From positions 12,826,304 to 12,890,303 of the forward strand of contig OZ234496.1 of NCBI GenBank assembly GCA_965153455.1: a DNA stretch of 64,000 nucleotides, read 5' to 3'. This document shows positions 35,386-49,560 of the stretch, piece by piece. The notes below the pieces were generated by a model, which was not told the origin of the DNA, did not search any database, and worked only from the letters and a program-made list of their open reading frames with translations. Position numbers and translations under genes: made by a program. Within the stretch, counting starts at the first letter, position 1. Every line of letters begins with the position of its first letter. The DNA comes from Sphagnum compactum (Eukaryota > Bryophyta > Sphagnopsida > Sphagnales).

Positions 35386-38300
35386 AATAATCCCCAATGA
35401 TAGGTCAAAAAGGTAAATGAACATTAATCTTATCAAAATTCCATTATTAATTGGAGCCATAACTCTTATTCATGTCAATTTTGTTGTTCTCTATTGATTA
35501 TTAACCTAACATGGTCTAAATTTTGGCATAATTTTTTTCTTAATCTTTTGCATTAGTGGATTTGTGCACTAAAAAATATGAAATTTAATTTATCTTTAGG
35601 CCTATTCAAGGTTGGGGCTTCAAAAAAAGGAAAAAGGACTCTAAGATTGTTTATAAGGCTATTTTTTGCATATAACATTTACTTTAAACAAATTTAACTG
35701 AAAAAAATGGAATAGTTTAATTTAATATAATTTATGTGACAATAGTGATTTTTCACATGCATACATAATTTTGTATCAATATTTTTGTTTATTGTTAAAA
35801 GCATACAAAAATTCCCAAAAATTTCAATCCCATCAAACATGATCAAGTAAATGGTGTTTGTACCTTGTCACCAAAAATTACAAGTAGACATTTTATTTTT
35901 TTGATGCATTGGAAATAGAAATATTATTTTATTCAATGATTAATATTTAAAATATATATTTTTTACATTGGAATTTTTTAAAATGTAGGAAGTTTCATAT
36001 CTTATAAAATGGGTTGCAAATAAATAAAATATTGAACTTTTTGTATTTTCAAGTTAATGAAACCTAATAAAATACTTGTGTACTATCAAAATATGCATAT
36101 TATTATCATAATACATAAAATTTCTAATGTAAAAGTAGATTTAAACACCAAATTGACCTTATTAACTTCAGATTTACTTCTAACCTAATTTATGATACGA
36201 AAAAATTTCAAATTTTGTATTCAACTTACCATAAACTAAATTGAGGGCAATTTTTTTTCATATTTTTAGTTACATAAGTTATGAATATACTTTCAAATGT
36301 GTTTATATTAAAAAATTTGTCATTTTTAAATTGCATTTTGGGTGGACAACTTTTTCTATCTACTTGACCATGCATACACCCCAAAATGAGTTTCAATGGA
36401 CAACCAAACATGTTATTTAACAATATGATTTTATGCACATGTGACATGCACCTAAAGCTAGAACTTTTGAACCCATTAAACATAATTTTTATGCGAAATG
36501 GTTAAAAAATGAGTCTTCTACCTTGCAACCCTTTCCTTCAACATTTTGAAATTTTTGTATGATTTGGTTTATATCAAACTCACCCAATGAAAATGTACTT
36601 TCATAGAAGGGGACATGTTTTGTGGTATAAAAAGTTTGAAATCAATTGTACGGTTTTATGCTCTTTTTTTTTTAATGTGCAGTTTAAACACTTAATATAA
36701 TTAATTTAAAAGACTCCAAATGACATTTACATAATACCCAAATTCTTTTGAAATGTTTTTATTAATTCATATATGTACAAACATATATAAAAATTTAAAA
36801 TTAAAATGGTTCACAATCTAATAACCTAAATAAATAGGAAATGTGGATGTTTAATTATTGATATGTTTGATGAAAGATTTGTAAAACAATGTGTTCAATG
36901 AATAAAATTATCAAAAAAAAAATCTTAGAAGGATCCAAGTTTCTAATCCTTAGAAATTTATATTTTACAATTTTTTGGTTCCCAAGTCCTTTGAGTTAAC
37001 CTTATAAAACCTTACAAACCTTTAATTGAATTACATTGTCCAATGAGAAAAACACATTTGGATAAACAAATTCAATATATGTCCATTTACAACACATGCC
37101 CACATTTATTGGTTTATTTTATAATATTTGTATATATTAATTGAAATGATGTAAACATTTGTAGTTCATGTTTATGTACAAGATATGCTTTAATTGACAT
37201 TCTATGATTTTCTTAAACTTACATTTGTATGTAAACAATTTTTCAAAAAATGATTATACATATTTTCACATTTTTTTAATTTTAATTTTTCTTTGTAGCA
37301 ATAAACAACAAAAGATATACATATTTTACATGGTTCAATTTTTACATACCAAGTATAGGGTAGAGTTTAATTTTAGAAATTCTTTAGTTTATTTTGAAAC
37401 TCAAATTTTTGTATTGGATCTTCTAGGAAAAAGAATATTCAGCATAGAATACATAATCATCTTACATATCATGAAAATTTATGTATCAATGTTTTTTTTT
37501 AATAAAATAACTTTAATATTTAGAGGTGTTAAACACCAATCTTTCGTCCTTCAATTTTAAAGGACACAATTTGCAAGTGGAAATATTTCGCATTTATGAA
37601 ATTGCATAAAAAAGGTTCATTACCATGTTCGCAAATAAACTTGAAAAAAAAAATTATTATAAAGATGTGAATGCATCGAAAAAATTCAAAATTTTTGTTT
37701 TTTTAGTTTTTCTTTTTCACCAAATGCAATTTTTGAGTTCATTTTTAATTCACCCAAATTAATTTGAATAGTTCAATTAATGTTAATTGTTTCATTTATT
37801 TTATTTTTGTAAAATAAATTGTTTTGTTTTGATGTTTTATTCTGGTATTATTTATCTATTTTTCACATTATAGGAAATTTTGTGAATGAAATCTTTCAAT
37901 TTGTATTTTGGGATATAATTCTATTGTTTTAAAATGGAATTTTATGTTTTGTTAATGCAACATTGTATTATTCAACAATATTACCAAAACAAATACAACA
38001 TGTAATTTGTGTTAGTTATGTGCAACATGAAACATGTGATAATGAAAGTTTTAAAATCTTCATTAAGTTATTTTCATTAAATTCTAATTTGAAACAATTA
38101 CATATTACTTTCATATTAAGAAAAAAGGCATGAACCATCAAAAGCAAGTGGCTAGGTGTTAGAAAAAAACCCAAGACAAGTGCCTAGGTGTAGAAAAAGT
38201 CACTTGGAAACAATGAATTTGCAGCTCTCTAGATTTGTAGAATGTTGAAGTATGGAAGTGGTTACAAGCCACTAAAATGGTTTTATGAGGTAACAAACCA

Positions 38301-39174
38301 TTAAGTTGAAAAAAGCTTCAAAAGTGATCTATTATCACTTTTTGAGTGCAATCTTCCAAAAACAATATGAAATGATTTTTTTAAAAAATATTTCCTCAAG
38401 TGCTAGACTAGCTTCCTTTGTGATGACAGTGGGATTCAATTTGCAATAATCAAAATTTTAATGACTAAATTTATGACTATTTATGGCATTTAGGCTATGG
38501 TTTTTTCCAATGAATAACAAAGTTGGCTCTAGCACGAGTTTAGAATAGCAAATTTGGTTATGGTATTTTGAGCTAGTAGAAAAATTGGCTTTAAGGTTTG
38601 GGAGTGGTAGTAGATTTGGTTACTTCGTGTATGGCAATATGCACAATTTTGCAACCAGCTTGAATACAAGGACAACATTTGGGCTATACACTTTAAAGTG
38701 TAAAATAAAGATAAACACACACACATAAACATGATCTCCTCCAAGGGAATTGAACCCTAACCTCGAGAGGTCTTGCTCACGCAGTATAGGAGTCCTACAC
38801 CTATAATAACATCCCACAAACAAATCCCAACTTTGAAACATCCAACTTAACACCCACACATCTTGCTCAAGAGATAGTCCTCATAATCAAACCTAGAATT
38901 TCTACACAATGCATTCAAAAATCATACATGCCGCTTGGATTTCTAGAAAAATAAAATACAAAAGCCTCAAAAGATGAATATGCCTTCACAATTTACAAAA
39001 TGTGAACGACAAATTTTTAAAAAAAAATTATTATGGGTAGATCTAATCATCTGCATGGTACTTCATGCATACTTCCTTCCATGTTGTAATGACTACATCA
39101 TATGGAAATTTGGTGACAGTGTAAATATTATGGGTGAACATGCAGACACACAAGTCAAGGTGTATGGTTAGCTA
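35386..39174. other. Gene-free AT-rich DNA
   Basis: Strongly AT-rich, with no recognisable gene on either strand. An open stretch at 37204-37560 is composed of F, I, Y, N and K codons, as expected by chance in such sequence. A tRNA-like B-box word lies at 38746-38756 (see findings). Confidence 0.5.
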
Positions 39175-41105
39175 GTTAAGCAACTTGTTTTTCATGAAAG
39201 TTAAATTGTTGAAGGTCCTTTCATTGTCCACTAAACCCATTACCATCACCATTGCTATTTTAGCAACCTTCATGTATTCACTTGATTTTGGACCAAAAGG
39301 CCAAAAGATTGGATCTTCAACCACTTATGAGTAACATGGTTCACATCTTTGGATTCTTGCATCACTGCTTTAACATTATGATTCATGGTGAGCTGGAAAT
39401 GAGAAGCTTGGACATCAAGTTGCCTTGAATCCAAAAGCCCGGGAACTATAGATCTTTCTTTCGACTTCTTGTCAACACAAAATGCATATGAACATAAACA
39501 TTAGTAGAACATCCACAATGATGGAGACCATATTATTAGCCAGAAATGTTGAATGTTAAGTATGATGGCACATTCAAATCAATAGGGGGTTCATGTGAAG
39601 CCCATGTGAAGCCCAAGTGAACGACAACAACTCCCTATGTGTTCAGGAATAACTGAAAACTCATTGAAAGCCAAATCATCATACTTACAAAATGGATCAA
39701 CATAAAGCCAATATAACTTAGCCTTTGTTAATTTCACTGCATCAAGGAACTCACAAATAAAAACATTTCACCTTTAAGCATATTTGATTAATGTGTGCAC
39801 TACTTCCAACATTGGAAGGATGCATGGCAGACCCAGAACCAACTCCACATCACACAAAAGATCCAAATTATCACAAGCAAACTTGTTTTTGGGTGCATCC
39901 ATGTACATCTTGACAACACAAACTTGTACTTTGCTAACAACTGCTTCAAAGGGCTAAGCATGGTATCCAACCGGTTTTGATGTTATGCAACAATTTCAAG
40001 CCCTTGGTCTCTAATATCTTGACAAGGGTCACAAGCGTAACACTTGTTTTGGGATGTGAAAAATAAAAAAACATACAAAGATTGCAACTTACCTTCAATG
40101 CACGCAACCAAGGACAACTTACTCAACACCAAAACGGCCAAATTAGTTTGATGTGTTACATAATGGACACCCATGAAATAAGGGGCAATCTACTCTCGTG
40201 CTTGTATAAACACCCCAGTTCAAATGCCATGAAACACATAATCACCATCGCATCCAAGGCAGACCCACTTGGTGGCCATGGCTTCATTAGTAAGACCTTC
40301 CTACCCACCCATGGCATTCAAAATGACAGCCTTAATGTTGTCTGAGGTTGCTTCCATTTCAACGTTTTCAATGGTCAACAAAATTGGAATTCGTTTCCAA
40401 TTCTTCATCACGTATGCATGGATGTTAATCCACTATTGAACATCAACCATGGCCACTTCATCTACACTAACAACATAATTAACACTTGAATAACAGACAT
40501 TGCATTCAAAACGACAACATCATGCATGGCTTTTGTGATCTACCAACCACTACTGTTAGACCAGTGCTTCAATGGCATGCTCTTGACCTTCAATAACAAA
40601 AACAATTCTTGTAAGGATTCATACTCTTAGCATGGGCCTTCCATGCACGAGTAGGTGTAGGATAGTAGCAAACTGAATGAATTTATTTTGAACACCAAAA
40701 TGAATCCCTCGTTGTACTAGGGTCATAACAATCTCAAATTTTCACCCAATGAACACCCTTTCATTCTTGTAATGTGTAGCATCATTGTAGTAATACCAGT
40801 CACCAACAGCCACACCCAAACTAAGTACAATCGCATGTCGACGACCAACGTGCTTTTGTAGTGTATCAAGTTTAAGAGCCAACAACTTTGGCTTTCCTAA
40901 AATCTTGCTATAGATAGTGCATCAAACTTGAAAAACCAATCCTTCATCCCCAACAACGGATTTTGCTCATGGGAAATGACAAGCCCATGTATCCTGAAAC
41001 ACAATTATTTTTTCATAAGATTTCTTGGGTTTTTTCTCAACATGTGGTTCAAGAGAATCTAAGGGTTCCATTATAGAACTTCTTTTACTCTCATGATTAG
41101 TATTT
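39175..41105 (-). mobile_element. hAT-superfamily transposase relic (ZNF862-like type)
   Basis: Minus-strand translation from about 41105 to 39175 follows one transposase through several frames. Blocks in order: EKKPKKSYEKIIVFQDTW; a BED/TTF-type zinc-finger remnant with KLLALKLDTLQKHVGRRHA (one cysteine reads tyrosine); VMKNWKRIPILLTIENVE; HYVTHQTNLAVLVLSKLSL (normally HCVAHRTNLA); CDVELVLGLPCILPMLE with VHTLIKYA and LYVDPFCKYDDLAFNE; and the C-terminal dimerisation signature MGLVDNERTFNNLTFMKNKL near 39230. That last motif is diagnostic of hAT transposases. Many stops and frameshifts disable it. I did not find terminal inverted repeats or an 8-bp target duplication, so element ends are unknown. 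Confidence 0.8.
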
Positions 41106-44100
41106 GAATGTGGACAAGCTTTTGTTCAAACTTGATGCTTTGAAGAATGTTATTAGAAGCCCTTTAACAGGAGCTAGATCCAACATGGGCCATTGATTCA
41201 ATGTTAGGATTTGACTCAACATTGAAAAACAACTTGAACTCAAAATGTTTTGACACCTAAAGGGGAGGAGTCATTGATTTGCTAAACCTTACACTGTTTG
41301 TGGAACCCCAATGCAACAAAAATGTTCAACAAACACGAAAAAACAAAAGGTAGAGAGGAAGTGTAAAACTTGATTGAAGTCTTTCGACTATCCTTACATT
41401 AATCGTGAAGAACCCCAATGCAACACAAATGTTCAAAAAACACAAAAAATGTAGAGTTTGATTGAAGTGTTGGTCTTGTTGAGTGCATATTCATTTAAGT
41501 TCGTCCACCATAAGCCATTGCGTGCGAACCTCAAACACCCAACGAACATAGTAAAGAGTAAACCGGTAACGCTTCGATTTGTTACACTCCCCATTATGGT
41601 CAACTTGCCATTGAACACCAAAGTAGCTTAGCCTTAAACCAATGCTACCAAGAACAAAAGAAACATTGAAGATCTTTGCACACAAAACATGATGAACATA
41701 AACCTTAGCTTTAAACCCTAAGCATGTAGAAATTACAGTTGACCCCATCTAAGAATGCAGGCAACTCACATAACATTATGAAATCGATTAGTGAATGAAC
41801 CCTTGGGGCGATCTCCCATATGTTCACCAGTGAAGATTCATGATGGTTATTTCATTAGTGGTGGAGGTATGGCGATTGTCAATTTGTTCAACAATAAGAT
41901 TGACGATCTAATCCTTCTTTGGGTTTGACAATGGAATTGGCACATCCAACGATGGAACATTCGTGCACATGGCAATATCAAACTTTGCTTTTTGTGTAAA
42001 TGGCAATGGCACAAAGTAGTGGCTGCTAATTGCAAGCGATTAAGGTTAATGATGAAAGTTAATAAGGCCACAACAAGTGGCAATAGGGGAGCTTTTGGGT
42101 GATATTTTAATTAAACAATCTGGAAAAGCTAATGAACATATCACAAGACACTTTTTACAATTGCCTTATGGCGACAAATCGCCAGAAAAAAAAAATCACT
42201 ATTATGAACCCAAGGGAAAAGGGATTGATGAAGCATTTTATGACCCTAAGACCCTAACAAGTATGTACCTCTTGAGTTTTATAAAAAAATTTAAAGATTA
42301 GATGACAAGTGACATAGGAGTGTTATAATTGAAGTTGAAAAACTTCTAGTGTATGTAATCCTATTATAAATTTAGTGGATCTCCATTATTTAGAAATAAA
42401 TTCAAAATGAATCAAATCATTAACCACATAATAGAATATACAATAATATTTCCCAAAAAATTTATAGTAACTATAGCTCCAAAATCAATAATGTGTGTAT
42501 GTATTTAGTTCAATTGCTATTTTTTTAGTCATCATTATGCATTGAAACATGCATCATTACAAGATCTTGAAAAATATTTCATTTTAATGATTCCCATCAC
42601 TAATTCTACCATTTTGCAATAAGTCAAAATATAAATTCTTAAAATAAAAAAATACATAAAGAATTAAGAATTTTATTTATTAAAAAAATAACAAATTGAA
42701 AGAGAAAAATAAAATTCAACAAAAGGTATAATTACAACAACATAAAGGTTTTACAAATGTGAACATTAGTATAAAGTGACAACTAGAATACAAAACTAAA
42801 TGGTAGGAATGTAAACTTTCATAAATTGACTATAAGACCTTTAAAAAAAAAGGTAGATGTAAGAAGTTGACAAAAAAGAAAGATGAACCAAGCCACATAC
42901 AACTAAGTAGACATTTATAATTGATGTTCATGGGTGAAATAGGATGTGAAGGATCATGACTTTTAATCACTATGCTTGCAAATCCTTCTTCATCATAAGT
43001 CGTAACCCATCATCTTTTTTTTAGTCTAGGTTGCATTTGAACATACTTGTATGCAATTTTAAAAATCAAACATTTAAATATTTATTTTCTAGAAGGATCC
43101 AATAAATTTTCCCAAATTTACCTAGAGTTCCTTGTAGTTCTCAAATGTTAAGTTAGCTTTTAAAAAGCTTGATAGAATTTCATCCATTGACTATTATGTA
43201 GACCCAAGGGACCAGACAAGTGAAATGCATGTACTTGAAGTTTTGTTTGGAAAAGATTTCATGAACAAGTTAAAATTGTTGCAAGCCCCTCTAGCAAAAT
43301 GGCTTTGTGATGTGAACCAATAGGTGGAGGGGACATCATGTTTTTTTAAAAGGTCAAAACAAGTATCATTTTAAAGCAAATGTTGATTAAAAAGTCTCAT
43401 TGCCCCAACTTTATGAGGTAATATTGTTTGAACCAAAGGAATTACTCCACCTCATTATTGTCTTGGGTTAAGGATTATATGGCAATAAAATTTGATTGGA
43501 ATGACTCTATTCTAGGTGGGTTTTTTTTCAAATTAGACCTAAATGGATATGCCAATGACCTAACAAGGAAACAAAAATAGTTGTCAATAGAGATTTGGGG
43601 GATGTGTTTTTTACATAGCCCTAACTTGAAAGAATATTTTCACACCTAATTGTATGACTCATAAAACAACCAAGAATTTAAACAAACAACTAAGAAACTA
43701 ATATGTAAATGTAACAACCCCCTATAGTACCCATTGCACACACTTAAGAAGTTAACATCAAAAACTCCAAATGAATTTGACATCACATTCATACATTTGT
43801 TTCAATGTTAAGGTTATAAATCACCCATAAACAACAACAAACTCACATCAACAATGTTTAGATAGTTTTATGTAGAACTTCCCACACAAAAAAATCTTTG
43901 TTGTTATTATTTTTTATCAACTTCATATGTTTGAACATCACATGTTGTACTATAATCCTTTCAATTATCATGAAATTAAAACAATTTAATCACTAACTTC
44001 TAAATGTAACCAATGTAGTAATTTGGCTAATGTGGTGTGACCAACCCTTTTATTGAATTTCCCTTGCAGTTAGTCTTGGGTGTTGGACTTTATTAGTGAA

Positions 44101-45570
44101 AATCATAAACAACATAACAATTGTTAATAACATAACATTTGTAATGGTACCATATCTTCTCTTATTCCCACATTCAAATGTATTTTATGCAAGTATCAAG
44201 TATAGTTGACATTGTAGAAAAAACTTCTTTATCATTACAACAAAAGGTGTCCCTGTACGCCAAGTGATTTCACTAAATTTTGAGTGAATTCACTGGTTGT
44301 AGTGAACGGGGACTAGTGAAGAAACAATGAATTCATTGGTCTAGTGAATGAATACTTGTGAACTGCACCCACATTTTGTAGTAATGTTATGATTAAAATA
44401 TCACTAAACATTAAACCAAATATTTAAAAATAAAATTATGGACACCAACATGTGTATTCAAAATCTCCAAAAAAATCCCCAAAAGCATGGTCCTCAAAGC
44501 AACTAAAACGCATATAAAATTACCCTATTAAATATTCTCCAAACATCTTCTATGTTCCCAACATTTGTAAACAAAACAATCGATTACTTACTACAATTAG
44601 ACTTGATAACATAGTCGTCCAAATCCGCAAAATGGAAATGTTTATTCATTGAAAACTCCAATTGTATACAATGTGAGTGATTGCATATTTTTATTACATT
44701 TGACAAAATGCTCGTACATTTTTGCATTTAAAAATAATTTATACTCATAGATGTGAATATATTTTATGGCCTTCACCTACATCATCATTCCCAACACATT
44801 TTTCCAATCACCTTGCTCCACATATGTCTACAAAATCCATAATCACACCTAGGTTTGCTAGGCCCCCTTTGCCAAATTGAAGAATTCAAATTGTTGTTTG
44901 TAAGCAATAAAAGTTTCCACCACAAAGATTTTAACTAAAAAAAAAAGTAAGAAAAAACTGAAGATGATGATGATGATGATTATGATGAAACAAAAGAAGC
45001 TGCAACCATTTTCCAAAATAGAAGCACTTCATGTGGATGACAAACATTGCTTATGAGATAGTTCTCACACTTAATGTTTTTTTTTCTTAGTAGACATTGT
45101 CTTCCTACTTGCCTTCACATAATTTGGTGATTACCAATGATTGAAAACCTTTTTGTTGATGCTTGTAATTCTTGAACCCCTTCCACCATTAAGGCTCAAG
45201 TTACTACAACCATCAACTCCATAATAAATAAATTCCAACCAACAACAAAACCTAGGATGGATTTGTATGGAATGCATGTGAAAATGCAACTTCCATTGGT
45301 TAACAAAATTTGATATTCCATCTTTTTCCATTCTCAAAACAAATATCCAAAGTCTATAATATCCTTAAAAAACAAAAAAAAAATGTTTCAAGGAAAAAAA
45401 AAAAAAAACTTGCAAACTTTTCCATGATTGTTTTTTAAAACCATTTTAATATGAAATTCTTACCTTGTTCGTTAGAAATTGCAAGTAAAATTTGTTCCAA
45501 CATTATTCATTCAAATTTCAAACAACTATAAAAATTAATATTATTCAATTTTAAAATATAATAATTTATA
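41106..45570. other. Gene-free AT-rich DNA
   Basis: No gene is recognisable. Around 43180-43620 plus-strand translation hints at protein-like scraps (GNNFFKLDLNGY-like wording), too broken to assign. At 44250-44350 a cluster of agtgaattcactgg-like palindromic words occurs. A minus-strand open stretch at 41433-41748 may be a further transposon scrap, but I do not recognise it. Confidence 0.45.
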
Positions 45571-48500
45571 CTAATCTTGATAAATACGTTTAAAATTTTT
45601 AAGGTTAAGATTTTCACAAATCAATAGATGTGAACGATTTGTAATTCTTGATAACATGACATATGTAAGACTTGGAGGAAATGTTTTTTTAATATGAATA
45701 AAAACTTTGGATTTGATTGTTGCACATTGTGTTTTATTACCAATTATTGCATATGTTAATACAATTGGAAATGATGTTTTACAATAATCTATTTTAGATG
45801 TATATTTATGTTGTAATGTTTGTTTTTTTAACATCATTTCTATATTTGTACTTATAATTTTGATAATAATACTTGTAACTACTTTATTATTATGAAATGT
45901 AATAGATGTTACTATAGCAAAAGCTCCATTCATAGATCTTTTTGAAATATTTATGTTTTTTGTGGTCAACACTCTTGCTCCAATAGTTACATACTTAATA
46001 TGGTAAAATTTAGAATCATGTAACAAATTTTCAAATTTCCACATGTTCAACACCCATAGCATTATTTTCCATCTAATGATCAAAAATTTCATTAGCATCA
46101 AACATTTTATGTATTACTAAATCATTTTACTTATTAACATCCTTTCAATGTAAACAAAAAAAATAGTGTCACTATCAATATGTGATAACACTTTGGTTTT
46201 TGAAACATTACAACATGACAAAACATTATCGATCTCATTTTATGTAGGTTTTTTAGTACATATTATATTAATTTTTTTGAAAAAAACAAGATTTATAATA
46301 TGTCTCATAGTTGTTTATACTACGTGATGACTTGCACTTGAGCAACATGAAGCCATTGAACAATGTTTACAATACAATTCATTTTTAAAAAGAGAATGTT
46401 TACAAATTGCAAGCAATTGTGCTAAATCTCATACCAATAAAAATAATACATTTGCAAATGGATTCGTATTACCTTGAGCTTATTTTAATTGTTGTTGTAT
46501 TGCAGATAACATAGTGCTAGTCATCATCAACATTTCATCAGTAGTAATAACATTTGCATATTTTAATGATTATAATATATTACTTGGTTGTGGTAAAATA
46601 GAAAGATAACAACGGACTGTAAGTCTAAATTGAGCATGTATAGTATAAACATGTTGTGATAATCATAAAGCAACAGCTTTAGTTGTAGTTGTTAACAATA
46701 CATTTTTCCTTAATGTTTGAAAATAATGTGTTATATATTCCAAGAATTCCTTCTAATACATGTAATCATTTTGTTTCATTAATCAAAATATCAATTTTTT
46801 TTCATCGATCATGATTAAGTACAAAAATTTGTATTTCATTTTTAAAATCATGTTGAATGTGTTTTACAATATTTATATATTTTCATTTACATGTTTTTCA
46901 CATGTAAACATTATTTATCCATTGTTCATATTTGAATCTAAATATGGGTTTTTTTAATAACATTTGAAAAAGTTGAGCTTGTTTTCCATTTTCAAACAAA
47001 CTTTGATTTGCATATTGTATCAGATGTGTTTGTAACGTTTCAACATTATGTAAAAATCCTTTATTTGACACTCATGTACATAAAAGATTTCATAATTATT
47101 TTTGGAAAATTTATTTTGTTCATTACAAAATGTTATTTTTTGCAATAATATATTATAACAAATGTTTCACTATTATACACATGATGAAAATTTGTAAAGA
47201 TAATTATTTTTCATAATATAACAAAACCAAGATCTCCAAAAACATTACAAGTGCAACATATTTTATGAACATGTGGGTATTGTTTAAAATATTTCATAAA
47301 TGTTAATTCTTCAAATATAAATATCAATTGATGAAAACTTAAATTTTTTTATTTTGTGACTAATTTTTTGTTCAAAGTAATGGTGGTTTTGAATCAATAT
47401 TTTTTATATATCAACTTTTTTGTACAATTAGTATTTCTAAACATACAAGTGTTACTTTTGTTGGTGATACAATTTTAAATATAATTACATTGAAAATTAT
47501 TTTAAATTATATTATGGAAGCATTTTAAAAACCTAACCATTTTGCATTTTTTGTATTCAAATGAATTTCCTATGTGGTTCACATTTCATCGCATATTTTA
47601 AAAGGCAAAATGACCAATAAGAAGATGTAACACATAATATGTTTGGTCGATGTGCCCCCCCAAAAAAACAAAATGTTGGATGATATAACACAACATTTCA
47701 ATCTTCATATTGTGGTCTATAATAATCTCATTTTTTTTATTTTTTAAAAATTAGATTCAATGTGTGGAGAACATGGGAAATTTGAATTTATAAGTTCCAT
47801 TTTATCTTTTTTGAATACAATGATTTGACATTTGTGAAGTTCTTTTCATAATACCATTTTAAATATTTTAAGTTGTAAATTATCATTTGGTGGAATAAAT
47901 GTTTTAGTTGTTTTATCAAATATAGTTGGAATAAAAGTTATTATTTCATTTTTTATTCTTTGCAAATCATTCTCATTAACCCATAATATGAACATGAACA
48001 TGAACAAATCCATAATGTTGTATTTCATAATGTATAACATATTCTTTTATTTTGTCTAAAATGTCATTGTCATTTAATATATGTCGATGCATAAACATGT
48101 TAACATGAGAATGAAATAATGTAGCACATTCCATTAAACAATCTTTTCACGACATATTTTTATGTATTTGTTTGACAAAATATTCTATATCATTTCATCT
48201 ATAATCAAAGTTTTAAAAAATGAGACATACCAAAAACATTAACCATTGTTAATAAATCTTGTAATTGTGATCTATGCCATGTAGGAGAACCTTGAATTGA
48301 TGATGGAAGCCTATATTTTATTATATGTTTCAAAATTTTAACATCAATAATTTTGGGGTTTTTTCTTCTAATGACTTGTATATCTTTTTCTAAAAACAAA
48401 TTATAAGTATGTTTAATCAATTGAAACAATTGTTGAATATCATACATGATTAATAAATATGGTTTATATAATGTAAATGAGGAGAATAATGAACTCATTT

Positions 48501-49560
48501 GGAATTTTAAATATTTATGTATTGATATTTACCATCATTTGCATCATATCCATGTGGAAATACAAAAGGAAATAAAATAATTTCTAAAGTTATATTTTTT
48601 GTATTATCTTTTAATCCATTAGATCAAACTATAAGTTTTTCATGACATACTTTAATATTTTTGTATAACCTTTTTGTCATATTTCCCATAAATTAAAATT
48701 CTTTGTTTATAATGGGTTGTGAATTGAAACACAAATCAAATAAAAGTGATAAATTTTTTATTTCATTAGTAACATGTGTACTTTTAAATAAATGATTAGA
48801 AATGTTATGGTTTTGATGATTTCATCAACAACATTTAAAGATAAGATGCACATGCTACTAAATTCAATAGATTTGTTCAAAAATAGTCATGTATTATTTA
48901 TACCATGGATTAACTTTCATATCTTGGGGAAAAAAAAGAGAAATAATATTTATAACATATTAACTAGATATTTCCTTCTCTAAAATACCATCCCTGCTTA
49001 ATAAAAGACTATTTAATAAACTTGAATCTATTATTTCCCCAATGTTGAAACCCCAATTTCGTTTTTGTATCTATAATCCAATATTTTTAAAAACCAATAA
49101 TTATATATAAAATGGATGTTAAAACAAAAGTGCTTTCATATAAATTGATGATTGAAAAACAACATATTTTACATATGTGGTGCATCATGTTCAATATGGC
49201 ATTCTAAACATATATATCTCCTTTCCATTTGAAGTTGTTGTATAATTAGATAATAAACAATTAGTAATGCGATAAAGTGTACACCCAAATTCATTAGTAT
49301 TTCAAATTTTATACATACTATTTAATTGTTTGAAATGTTTACGTTGATGATTAAGTAATTTTGGTTAGTCCACATATTGCACAACATATAATTTTTCTAA
49401 ACACATTTGTTGAATAACTAATCCATTTATCATATAATTCATTTTGAACATTCCAACTATGATCATAAGGTTGATAATGTTGCATTCATCATAGTTGAAC
49501 CCAATCATAAACATCCTTTGTGAATCTCATTTTTCACAAATGTGAAAAATGACATGTGGT
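45571..49560 (-). mobile_element. Helitron Rep-helicase (RepHel) relic
   Basis: Helitrons are rolling-circle transposons whose protein joins an HUH replication nuclease to a PIF1-type helicase. Minus-strand blocks appear in the right order: an N-terminal cysteine segment (WISYSTNVFRKIICCAICGL, near 49400); MYDIQQLFQLIKHTYNLFLE and SSIQGSPTWHRSQLQDLLTM (48430-48240); the HUH region YEIQHYGFVHVHVHI near 48000; TKTFIPPNDNLQLK; a YHPTF block and then LLKYAMKCEPH (about 47590, the Rep tyrosine/lysine region); a Walker-B-like TDEMLMM (about 46540); YCKHCSMAS; and the open 45571-46101 block with IGARVLTTKNINISK and LTYVMLSRITNRSHL (PIF1 motif VI). Stops and frameshifts throughout make it inactive. 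I could not place the 5' TC or 3' hairpin-CTRR ends. Confidence 0.88.

Noticed and set aside
37204-37560. 118-residue plus-strand ORF rich in F, I, Y and N.
   Set aside because: Its composition is what very AT-rich random sequence gives, and no motif or neighbour supports it.
49529-49552. 24-base near-perfect palindrome (catttttcacaaatgtgaaaaatg, shown in part: ttttcacaaatgtgaaaa) considered as the Helitron 3' hairpin.
   Set aside because: It lies at the 5' side of the minus-strand Helitron coding relic, and no CTRR end follows at the right distance.
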